5,180 bases of DNA from an uncultured Micromonospora sp. (GCA_937951935.1 CALGAM010000166.1:1-5180); one strand, 5' to 3'; numbered from the stretch's first letter, positions 1 through 5,180 are shown. Notes: generated from the sequence alone by a model not told the origin. Numbers and translations are program-made.

Positions 1-51
1 GACCGGCTCCCTGGTCAGCACCCTCGGGGCTGGTCGTGTCCCATCCGCACC

Positions 52-88
52 ACGCCCGGCCGGCCGTCCCCTCCGGCCGGCCGGGCGT
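52..88. terminator. Perfect 15-bp inverted repeat, probable hairpin terminator
   Basis: Bases 52-66 and 74-88 are exact reverse complements (ACGCCCGGCCGGCCG against its complement) around the 7-base loop TCCCCTC. The stem is almost entirely G/C and should be very stable as RNA on either strand. There is no T-tract after it in either direction; actinobacterial hairpin terminators often lack one. It lies between the left edge of the window and the ribosome binding site at 127-132, so it most likely ends transcription of a gene outside the window. A transcript attenuator or protein-binding palindrome is possible. The repeat itself is certain; the terminator role is inferred. Confidence 0.6.
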
Positions 89-126
89 CCCTGTGCCGTG
101 TTCCGGTTATCCCCCACCGATCAGAC

Positions 127-132
127 GGGAGG
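127..132 (+). promoter_or_regulatory. Strong Shine-Dalgarno sequence GGGAGG
   Basis: GGGAGG lies 4 bases before the ATG at 137, a usable though short spacing. It lies 15 bases before the TTG at 148 and 42 bases before the GTG at 175, both of which are in the frame of gene A. The best ribosome site in this region therefore points at a frame that closes after 13 codons, not directly at gene A. I see no convincing -10/-35 pair between the hairpin (52-88) and this site; GGTTAT at 105-110 is only a weak -10 resemblance. Confidence 0.6.
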
Positions 133-136
133 AACG

Positions 137-178
137 ATGACCAGCCCTTGCAGCCCACACCGGCGGGCCGCCGCGTGA
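137..178 (+). CDS. Possible 13-residue leader peptide coupled to gene A
   Basis: An ATG at 137 with a strong ribosome site in front opens a frame encoding MTSPCSPHRRAAA and closes at TGA 176-178. The stop overlaps an in-frame GTG start of gene A (175-177) as GTGA, the usual arrangement for translational coupling. Two readings fit. It may be a real leader whose termination feeds ribosomes into gene A. Alternatively, ATG 137 is gene A's true start, separated from it by a one-base difference: re-reading base 148 would give MTSPLQPTPAGRRV, a natural-looking N terminus. Such a difference could be a sequencing error or a mutation. The peptide has no known family. The ribosome site supports translation starting here; what it makes is uncertain. 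Confidence 0.35.
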   Translation: MTSPCSPHRRAAA

Positions 179-1053
179 GCGCGCTGTCCAGCGCCGGGTA
201 CGCCGACTTCGCGCGTACCCGGATCTCCGAGGCGCGGGAGGCGATCGTCCGGCACACGGTGTGCGCGTACACCGGGGTCTGCCTGGGGTGTGGACGGCCC
301 GGCCCCTGCGCCACCCTGGTCGCCGCCCGACAGACGCTGGCCCATCACACCCGACAGAGCGCCCGCCACCGCGCCGCGCACACCGGGTACGGCCACCGAC
401 GACTGCCGATGATGACCGGGGACGTCCGCGCCGCCCTGCCGATCGAGGAGCTGCGCACCGCCTGCCTGGCCGCACAGTCGGCGGTGGAACGGGCACAGCG
501 GCTGCTCGCCGGCGGCGACGACGCCGGCGTGGCCCGCTGGGGCGACGCGCTCACCGACGCCTGGGCCGCGCTCGGCGCGGTGTACGCCGGTCTCGCCGAG
601 GCCCGCACGATCCCCGGCGCCACCCCGCCGAGCATCCGGGAGGTCATCGACGGGTTGGCCGCCGCGCAGGCCGACGCCGAGCGGGCCGGTGGCGTGGTGG
701 TGCGGGTACGCCGGCAGCTCGCCGCCGCCGAGGACCGGCTGCGCCGGACCAGCGACGCCCCGGCGGCACGGGTCGCCGCCGACCGGTGGCGGGCCGCGAT
801 CGCCCGGCTCGACCTGGTGGCGGCCCGGCTGGCGCTCGGCGCCCGCGCCGTCGACCGGTACGTCGACACGGTCACCGGGGCCGACCGGCGGCCCCGTCCG
901 CGCCCGCTCGGGTGTCCGCGGCCGGCGGCGCTCCGCGCCGGGGCCCGGACCGCCGGGGCGGTGCTCCTGGGCCTGCGCCCCGCGACCGGCTGGCGGGGCT
1001 ACCTGGCGCGGCTGCGCCGTGGACACCGGCCGCTGCGGGTGGCGGCATGGTGA
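175..1053 (+). CDS. Gene A: Cys-rich module plus helical domain, unknown function
   Basis: This 292-residue protein was not recognised as a named family. I chose GTG 175 because it overlaps the stop of the upstream mini-ORF (GTGA); TTG 148 is an in-frame alternative adding nine residues, and ATG 137 would need a one-base shift. Residues 27-45 hold H27, C30, C36, C39 and C45, with the core CLGCGRPGPC. This resembles a small metal-binding knuckle and, from memory, short Cys-rich actinobacterial proteins. After a basic stretch rich in Arg and His, two consecutive Met codons (79-80, bases 409-414) begin MMTGDVRAAL, which looks like the start of a second protein. Residues about 90-235 are Ala/Arg/Glu-rich and predicted by eye to form several long amphipathic helices. 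The C terminus is basic with many Pro and Arg; I see no signal peptide or convincing membrane segment. The stop overlaps the start of gene B (ATGGTGA, 1047-1053), so the two are very likely one operon. Codon use matches the surrounding real genes. The gene is well supported; its start and function are not. Confidence 0.75.
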   Translation: MSALSSAGYADFARTRISEAREAIVRHTVCAYTGVCLGCGRPGPCATLVAARQTLAHHTRQSARHRAAHTGYGHRRLPMMTGDVRAALPIEELRTACLAAQSAVERAQRLLAGGDDAGVARWGDALTDAWAALGAVYAGLAEARTIPGATPPSIREVIDGLAAAQADAERAGGVVVRVRRQLAAAEDRLRRTSDAPAARVAADRWRAAIARLDLVAARLALGARAVDRYVDTVTGADRRPRPRPLGCPRPAALRAGARTAGAVLLGLRPATGWRGYLARLRRGHRPLRVAAW

Positions 1054-1877
1054 GCCGGTACGTCGCCCCGCTCCGCGACCTGGCCACCGGTCGGGTCCGG
1101 GCCTACCAGGATCGGCTCCGCCGGCTCGACGAGCGGGGCTGGCAGCGCTACGGGTTGATCCTCGACAGCGCGTTCCGGTTGGCCGTCGACCGGAGGTTCC
1201 GGCCGGGCCAGGAGCGGGGACCGGTCATCCGGTTCGTGGCGAGTGTGCGGGAGCGGTACGACGCCACCGGCTACGACCTCGATCCGAGGCTGGCCGAGTC
1301 GCTGCTGTGGGCCGTCCTGGAGGGTCGGCCGGCGCCGGAGCCGCAGGAGCCGGCGACGGTGGCGGCCCAGATCCTGCTGCTGGTCGGGCTCCTGGACGAC
1401 GAGGGTCTCTCCCCCGCCGAGCTGGACCGCTTCCTGGACGCCGTCGACGCCGACGTCGGCGCTGACGTCGACGTCGATGGCGGTGTCGACGGCGGTGTCT
1501 GCGCGGAACCGGAGCCGTCGGCCGGCGGCTCGACGGGCGGCGACGTGGCGAGAGGCTCAGTCGACGAAGCCGTAGTAGATGGCGAACGCGAGCGGCGGCG
1601 CGAGGAAGCAGATCAGGAAACCGAGTTGGACGTAGCGGGGGGGTTGTCTGCCGGCCATCTTCGGTTTGCCCCAGATGCTGAGCATCAGGTAGCCGACGAA
1701 GAAGGCGATCGTCGGCAGGCCGGCGCAGCTCCAGGAGAAGACGCCGACCGCGACGGTGGCCTTGGAGAAGGTGCTGGTGGCGGCCCGGAGTTCGACGACG
1801 CTGAGGATGGCCCAGATCACCGTCGCGAGCACGCCCGCGCAGCTGCCGTAGACGGCGAGGGCGCGTCGCAGCGGTGA
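1047..1877 (+). CDS. Gene B: small helical protein, unknown; C-terminal end doubtful
   Basis: The frame encodes 276 residues and starts at ATG 1047, or at GTG 1050, inside the last codons of gene A. A weak GGGTGG at 1037-1042 may serve as ribosome site. Residues 1-135 look like a real soluble helical protein (SRYVAPLRDL, GWQRYGLILDSAFRLAVDRR, LAESLLWAVLEG, VAAQILLLVGLLDDEGL). I do not recognise the family. Residues 131-150 are Asp-rich and coded by a GACGTC/GTCGAC-like repeat. Residues 171-276 lie entirely opposite the 3' end of the minus-strand membrane-protein gene. In the 50 codons before base 1557 only 6 end in A or T; in the next 50, 22 do. The tail therefore looks like a passive shadow of the opposite gene, and the ancestral stop was probably earlier. 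Frame-2 TGA 1463-1465 and frame-1 TAG 1573-1575 would end the protein after a small indel in the repeat. The body is well supported; the end is not. Confidence 0.65.
   Translation: MVSRYVAPLRDLATGRVRAYQDRLRRLDERGWQRYGLILDSAFRLAVDRRFRPGQERGPVIRFVASVRERYDATGYDLDPRLAESLLWAVLEGRPAPEPQEPATVAAQILLLVGLLDDEGLSPAELDRFLDAVDADVGADVDVDGGVDGGVCAEPEPSAGGSTGGDVARGSVDEAVVDGERERRREEADQETELDVAGGLSAGHLRFAPDAEHQVADEEGDRRQAGAAPGEDADRDGGLGEGAGGGPEFDDAEDGPDHRREHARAAAVDGEGASQR
1434..1499 (+). repeat. Asp-codon low-complexity repeat (GACGTC/GTCGAC)
   Basis: This stretch in gene B is built from repeated GAC, GTC, GCC and GGC codons and contains several overlapping GACGTC and GTCGAC palindromes. It encodes an Asp-rich run at residues 131-150 (for example DADVGADVDVDGG). 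Such repeats are prone to slippage. A stop in frame 2 (TGA 1463-1465) lies inside it, so a one- or two-base change here would sharply shorten gene B. Confidence 0.6.
1510..1529 (-). terminator. Weak hairpin downstream of the minus operon
   Basis: GAGCCG (1510-1515) and CGGCTC (1524-1529) form a 6-bp G/C-rich stem with an 8-base loop. It lies about 28-47 bases past the stop codon of the minus-strand membrane-protein gene, a suitable place to end that transcript. There is no T-tract, it lies within the gene B frame, and such short stems are frequent by chance at this base composition. Treat as a weak candidate only. Confidence 0.25.
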
Positions 1878-2501
1878 CAGGGTCGGGAACAGCGGCGGAC
1901 GCCGGGCCAGCGTCTCGGCCTGCACGATCAGCATGTCGGCGCCGTCGGCGGCCTGGCGGGCCAGCTCCAGCTCGCGCCGCGCGTCGGCCGACGGGGAGGA
2001 CACCGCCTCGGCCGGTCCGCGCGGCCCGGGGACCGGGCCGACGACCGCCGCGCCGGGCGCGCCCGCTGCCGGACCGGCCGCCGGGCCGGTGGCGCCGGGT
2101 GCGCCGGCCGCCGGGCCGGCCGGGCCCGTCGGCAGGGCGCGCCGCGCTCCTGCGCCCGGCAGCGGTGGGTACGGCGTACCGGCGGCTCGTGGTCCGGCGG
2201 CCGGTGGCGTCGGCCCCGGCGGTGCCCCCGGGGCGGCCGGCGGCGCCACGGCGGGTTCCGGTGGGGCCGCCACGGCCTCCGCGGTCGAGGGTGGGGCATC
2301 CGGCGGCGGCACCGGCCTGCCGATCGCCTGGCCGAGCTCGACCAGCCGGTGGTACTGGGCGGTGAGCCGCTGGTCGAGGCGGTCGGCGACCGTCTCGGCG
2401 TCGCCCCGTTCGGCGGCGAGTCGGGCGGCGGTCTGCTCCGCGGAGCGGTGCAGGGTGTTCAGGTGCCGGGCGAGTGCGGCGTACTCGGCGAAGCTGGCCA
2501 C
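1557..2501 (-). CDS. Membrane protein with helical N terminus, Pro/Ala linker and three C-terminal TM segments
   Basis: This 314-residue protein starts at GTG 2501, directly after the stop of the ATPase gene (TGA then GTG, no gap), with GAGGGAG five bases upstream. Residues 1-60 are predicted helical and coiled-coil-like (AEYAALARHLNTLHRSAEQT). Residues 63-165 form a low-complexity Pro/Ala/Gly linker, probably disordered. Residues 172-200 are a charged helix. Three hydrophobic segments follow at about 214-236 (core CAGVLATVIWAILSVV), 253-277 (core GLPTIAFFVGYLMLSIW) and 291-311 (core LGFLICFLAPPLAFAIYYGF), with the basic stretch GKPKMAGRQPPR between the last two. There is no N-terminal signal peptide, so the N-terminal region and linker are probably cytoplasmic. 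I do not recognise a named family. Tight coupling to the ATPase suggests a stoichiometric partner that anchors the motor to the membrane; this is inferred. The 3' end overlaps the gene B frame on the other strand by 321 bases. The hydrophobic pattern and G/C-ending codons make this the real gene of the overlapping pair. Confidence 0.85.
   Translation of the reverse strand: MASFAEYAALARHLNTLHRSAEQTAARLAAERGDAETVADRLDQRLTAQYHRLVELGQAIGRPVPPPDAPPSTAEAVAAPPEPAVAPPAAPGAPPGPTPPAAGPRAAGTPYPPLPGAGARRALPTGPAGPAAGAPGATGPAAGPAAGAPGAAVVGPVPGPRGPAEAVSSPSADARRELELARQAADGADMLIVQAETLARRPPLFPTLSPLRRALAVYGSCAGVLATVIWAILSVVELRAATSTFSKATVAVGVFSWSCAGLPTIAFFVGYLMLSIWGKPKMAGRQPPRYVQLGFLICFLAPPLAFAIYYGFVD
2046..2119 (-). 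repeat. In-frame Ala/Gly/Pro repeat in the linker
   Basis: The 16-base sequence CCGGCCGCCGGGCCGG occurs at 2074-2089 and again at 2104-2119, exactly 30 bases apart. In the membrane protein this gives ten-residue periodicity around residues 129-152, with repeats of the form GPAAGAPGA. It probably arose by slippage and lengthens a flexible linker between the N-terminal helices and the membrane segments. Linker length is likely to vary between related strains. Confidence 0.5.
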
Positions 2502-5120
2502 TCAGTCTCCCTCGTCGTCCGGCTCGTGGCCGGGGCGGACGAACGGCACGATCAGGCGTACCCGCTGGTCGTGCCGGTCGACCAGCAGGGCGCGGTTCGT
2601 CCTCGGGGTGTACGCCAGGTCGGGCTGACCGAGGTACATCCCGAGTTCGCCGCCGGGGACGTTCAACGCCACCAGGCAGGCGACGTCGTCGCGGTTGCTG
2701 GACCCGCCGACGTCGTCGGCGAGCCGGCGCAGCCCGCGCCACCAGCCGAGCAGGTGGACGCCGTACGCGGGCCCCTGCCGCAGCACCGCCTGGAGGTCGT
2801 CCAGCCCGGACCGGAAGTTCTCGTCGCGGGCGGAGAGGACGCCGCTGGCGCCGTCCATGCCGTACCCGACGAGGAAGGTGCGGCCCGGGGCGGGCGTGTC
2901 GGCCGGCTGCCCGCCGCCCACCTGCTCGGCGAGGGTACGCAGCCGCGCGCGCAGCCCGGCGGCGTCGAGCCGGGTGACCGGGTGGCCGTCCCTGGTCAGC
3001 GCGTCGATGGTGGCGTCGGCGACCTCGTCGGCGACCGCGACCAGCGGGGCGACCAGGAAGTGGGCGCTGCCGGGCGGATGCTGCCGGGCCAGGCTGACGG
3101 TGGCGGCGTGCAGCACGCTCGCCCCGACCGGGGAGGTGCCGACGACCCCCAGGTGCCGGCCGGGGCTGGCGTCGAACGCGAAGTGCGCGGTGGTGAGGTC
3201 GACGTCGACGGTCCGGCCGACCAGGGCGAGCGGGCGGCGCCCGCCGGGCACCAGGCCCCGGTACGTCGGGTCGTCCTCGACGTGCGCCGACTCGTACCCC
3301 CTGAACACCGCGGGTGGGCGGGAGCCGGGCCGGCGGGCCTGCCAGAGTTCGTGGCGCAGTGCGGCGACCTCGGCGGCGTTGGCGTGCGCGTCCGGGAACC
3401 GCACGACGGTGTTGGCGCCGGCGATGCCGGCGGACGGGTTGACGATGGCGGAGCCGATCGGCAGCGCCCCGGCGGCTTCGTTGAACGTGTCGAGGACGCC
3501 GTTGCCGCCGGGGAGCGCGACCCGGAGTGGGAACTGGCCGAAGATGGAGTCGCTCTTGCCGTAGAGGGCCTCGATCCCGGTGACGCTCTGGCTGGCGAGC
3601 ACGAGGTGGATGCCGTACGAGCGGCCCTTGCGGGCGAGTTCCTCCAGCAGGGTGACCGCCTCGCGGGCGACGGCGTCGTTGCCGGCGAACAGGACGTGGA
3701 ACTCGTCGATGACGGCGACGATCCGGGGGGTGGGTCTGCCGCCGCGGGGCAGGTCGGCGAGTTTGGTGACGCCGTGCCGTTTGAGGGCGGCGGCGCGCCG
3801 GTTGAGTTCGCGGCGCAGTTCGCGCAGGACGGCGACGCCGTACTCGCGGTCGGACTCGATCCCGACGGCGCGGGCGTGCGGGATCCAGGACGGGTCGTGG
3901 TCGGTGGGGACGAACTCGGTGAAGCTGACGCCCTCCTTGAAGTCGAGCAGGTAGAGGGCGAGTTCGTCGGGTGAGTAGCGGGCGGCGAGTCCGTACAGGA
4001 CGTTGAGCAGGAAGACGGTCTTGCCGGCGCCGGTGCGGCCGCCGACCAGCCAGTGCGGGGTCTGGTCGTCGAAGGCGCAGATCACGGGGTCGCGGCCGGC
4101 GCGGCCGACGACGGCACGCAGGCCGTTGCCGGAGGACTCGGCCCAGGGGCGGGCCGGGAGCAGGTCGGCGAAGTCGAGGGTGGTGTCGCGGCGGTGCAGT
4201 TCGCCGAGGCGGTCGGCGAGGGCGGCGACGGTGTGCGGGGGCGGGTCGCCGTCGAGGCGGACCGGGGCGGCCAGGCCGGTGCCGTCGGTGCTGAACGGGT
4301 GTCCGGGCGGGTCGCCGACCCAGGCGTACCCCTGGGGGTCGAGTCGGACGACGGTGGTGGCGCCCAGCGGCGGCGGGGTGGGTCCGGCGGACCGGGGCGG
4401 GTAGCCGGCGGCGAGGACGCAGATCGCGGCGCTCGGGCCGGCGTGGGTGAGGGCGGCGAGCCGGTGCAGGTCACGGCCGTCGGGCAGGCAGGCGGCGACC
4501 AGGAGCAGCAGTTCCGGCGGGCCGCTGGCGTGTTGGGCGGCGCGGGCGTGCCGTTCGGCGTCGTCGAGTCGTTCGGTGATCTCGGCCTCGGTGGTGGCCG
4601 GTGGGTGCAGGACGCCGGCGTCGACGAGGGGTTGCAGCGGCAGGAAGGTGGCGCCGAGGGCGGCGCTGTCGAGGGCGGAGACCCGGACGCTGCCGGGTGG
4701 GGCGGCGGCCAGCAGCCGGACGACGAGGGCGCGCAGCAGCGCGGCGACCGCGGGGTGGCGGGCGTCGGCGTCGAGGGCGAGGTGGGTGCCGCCGGCCAGT
4801 GGTACGACGGCGGGGAAGTCGCCGTGGACGGTGGTGGCCCAGCCGAGCCGGACGGGCAGCGGGCCGGCGAAGAACCGGGCGGGTTCGGGTTCGGCGGTGA
4901 CGATCTCGCCGACGCGACGCAGCCGGGCGACGGTGTCGGCGGTCTCGCCGGTGTCGGCCGGCGGGTGGAGTCGGGCCACGGCCCGGCGTGCGGCGTGAAG
5001 GTGGGCCCAGGCCTGCTGGTGGGCGGCGACCGCCCGCCCGAAGGTGGCTGACAGTCCCAACCCCTGCCCCCAACCTGGATCTGTCGGTGTCGATTCGCGG
5101 GTCCGGGTCCGCGTGGTCAT
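2502..5120 (-). CDS. FtsK/SpoIIIE-type ATPase, three-module, EccC-like architecture
   Basis: This 872-residue P-loop motor belongs to the FtsK/SpoIIIE/EccC group, whose members are usually ring-forming ATPases that move DNA or protein. The central module (about 330-600) has a complete Walker A, GRTGAGKT at 361-368 with K367; a Walker B ending VIDEF with D472 and E473; a sensor-like strand LVLASQS at 506-512; and R533 in FPLRVAL. The C-terminal module (about 630-855) repeats the layout, but its P-loop reads GTSPVGAS (661-668) with Ala for the catalytic Lys, and the Walker B position reads FLVGYGMDG without the DE pair. An N-terminal region (about 100-260; ALLRALVVRLLAAAPPGSVR, then LLLLVAACLPDG and ICVLAAGYPP) looks like a third, degenerate copy. 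Residues 30-55 are helical. No membrane segment is visible, unlike typical FtsK or EccC. The ATG at 5120 has no ribosome site but has a possible -10 element just upstream, so it may be leaderless; the TTG at codon 21, after a G-rich stretch, is a weaker alternative start. The gene leads a two-gene operon with the membrane protein. It could be a secretion motor, a DNA translocase or a defence-related pump; the family is sure, the substrate unknown. Confidence 0.9.
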   Translation of the reverse strand: MTTRTRTRESTPTDPGWGQGLGLSATFGRAVAAHQQAWAHLHAARRAVARLHPPADTGETADTVARLRRVGEIVTAEPEPARFFAGPLPVRLGWATTVHGDFPAVVPLAGGTHLALDADARHPAVAALLRALVVRLLAAAPPGSVRVSALDSAALGATFLPLQPLVDAGVLHPPATTEAEITERLDDAERHARAAQHASGPPELLLLVAACLPDGRDLHRLAALTHAGPSAAICVLAAGYPPRSAGPTPPPLGATTVVRLDPQGYAWVGDPPGHPFSTDGTGLAAPVRLDGDPPPHTVAALADRLGELHRRDTTLDFADLLPARPWAESSGNGLRAVVGRAGRDPVICAFDDQTPHWLVGGRTGAGKTVFLLNVLYGLAARYSPDELALYLLDFKEGVSFTEFVPTDHDPSWIPHARAVGIESDREYGVAVLRELRRELNRRAAALKRHGVTKLADLPRGGRPTPRIVAVIDEFHVLFAGNDAVAREAVTLLEELARKGRSYGIHLVLASQSVTGIEALYGKSDSIFGQFPLRVALPGGNGVLDTFNEAAGALPIGSAIVNPSAGIAGANTVVRFPDAHANAAEVAALRHELWQARRPGSRPPAVFRGYESAHVEDDPTYRGLVPGGRRPLALVGRTVDVDLTTAHFAFDASPGRHLGVVGTSPVGASVLHAATVSLARQHPPGSAHFLVAPLVAVADEVADATIDALTRDGHPVTRLDAAGLRARLRTLAEQVGGGQPADTPAPGRTFLVGYGMDGASGVLSARDENFRSGLDDLQAVLRQGPAYGVHLLGWWRGLRRLADDVGGSSNRDDVACLVALNVPGGELGMYLGQPDLAYTPRTNRALLVDRHDQRVRLIVPFVRPGHEPDDEGD
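2507..2513 (-). promoter_or_regulatory. Ribosome binding site for the membrane-protein gene
   Basis: On the minus strand GAGGGAG lies inside the last codons of the ATPase gene, 5 bases before the GTG at 2501. It decides this start and, with the TGA-GTG abutment, indicates that the membrane protein is translated by ribosomes finishing the ATPase or rebinding at the junction. Confidence 0.65.
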
Positions 5121-5124
5121 CGGA

Positions 5125-5130
5125 ACACTA
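5125..5130 (-). promoter_or_regulatory. Candidate -10 element (TAGTGT) for a leaderless ATPase transcript
   Basis: On the minus strand TAGTGT fits the actinobacterial TAnnnT -10 pattern and ends 4 bases before the ATG at 5120. That spacing would put transcription start at or next to the A of the ATG. No Shine-Dalgarno sequence precedes the ATG, which agrees with leaderless translation, common in actinobacteria. No good -35 is seen 16-19 bases upstream. In the rest of 5121-5180 I see no gene; it may also hold the promoter of a divergent gene outside the window. Confidence 0.4.
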
Positions 5131-5180
5131 ACCGACGTTGTCCCGGATTTGGTGCAGCCCGGCTGTGCGGCGTCGCCGGA

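Noticed and set aside
145..152. Programmed -1 frameshift site joining ATG 137 to gene A
   Set aside because: The bases around 148 (CCCTTG) are not a classical slippery heptamer and no positioned pseudoknot is evident. A sequence difference or leader peptide is simpler.
2..178. C-terminal end of an upstream plus-strand gene running to TGA 176-178
   Set aside because: The frame is open from the window edge, but so are the other plus frames at this base composition. The 15-bp palindrome at 52-88 and the ribosome site at 127-132 fit an intergenic region better.
540..600. WXG100-type secretion substrate in gene A
   Set aside because: There is a Trp-Gly in RWGDAL, but not a W-x-G in a helical hairpin of about 100 residues, and no YxxxD/E tail was found. 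The resemblance is only helical composition.
121..1026. Minus-strand open frame opposite gene A
   Set aside because: Product is Gly/Pro/Arg-rich low complexity; the plus frame has the Cys motif, helical pattern and coupled overlap with gene B.
1464..1500. EF-hand-like calcium loop in gene B (DVDVDGGVDGG)
   Set aside because: The D-x-D-x-D-G start fits, but position 12 is Val instead of Glu/Asp, the flanking helices are missing on the C-terminal side, and the run is better explained by a simple codon repeat.
2046..2119. Tandem repeat as a CRISPR or regulatory iteron array
   Set aside because: Only two 16-base copies 30 bases apart, in frame inside a Pro/Ala linker; this is coding low complexity.
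2349..3974. Long plus-strand open frame opposite the ATPase gene (541 codons)
   Set aside because: It is a stop-free shadow caused by high G+C. Its product is a featureless Gly/Val/Asp/Ala-rich sequence, while the minus strand shows conserved Walker motifs.
4053..5051. Plus-strand open frame of 332 codons opposite the ATPase N terminus
   Set aside because: Gly/Val/Glu/Ala-rich shadow with no domain; the minus-strand frame continues uninterrupted as the ATPase.

Overview
This window comes from a very G+C-rich actinobacterium. Nearly all codons end in G or C, GTG and TTG are usable starts, and stop-free shadow frames run across real genes on both strands. The composition and the style of the short Cys-rich module recall Micromonosporaceae or a related filamentous actinomycete; the family assignment is a guess. 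No RNA gene, mobile element, CRISPR array or phage gene was seen.

Layout: bases 1-136 hold a perfect 15-bp inverted repeat (terminator-like hairpin) and a strong ribosome binding site. Two overlapping plus-strand genes follow. Gene A (about 175-1053) has a four-cysteine module followed by a long helical region. Gene B (from 1047) is a small helical protein of unknown family with an Asp-rich stretch. Converging on them from the right is a two-gene minus-strand operon. It starts at 5120 with an 872-residue FtsK/SpoIIIE-type ATPase and continues without a gap into a 314-residue protein (2501-1557) with an N-terminal helical segment, a long Pro/Ala/Gly linker and three C-terminal membrane segments. 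The last 60 bases (5121-5180) contain a possible leaderless promoter for the minus operon.

How the genes may work together: the ATPase has one intact P-loop module in the middle, flanked by an apparently degenerate module on each side, and no membrane segment of its own. The gene translated right behind it supplies membrane segments. I infer a membrane-bound motor complex built on the general plan of FtsK or the type VII secretion ATPase EccC, but split over two proteins. Whether it moves DNA or protein cannot be told from the sequence. Genes A and B are not recognised; their position suggests, but does not prove, that they belong to the same system.

Most notable oddities: (1) gene B's reading frame runs 321 bases into the membrane-protein gene on the opposite strand, and its third-position G+C falls sharply exactly at that gene's stop codon; (2) the start of gene A is ambiguous, with a 13-codon mini-ORF ending in a GTGA overlap; (3) gene A looks like a fusion of two modules at an ATGATGA sequence.
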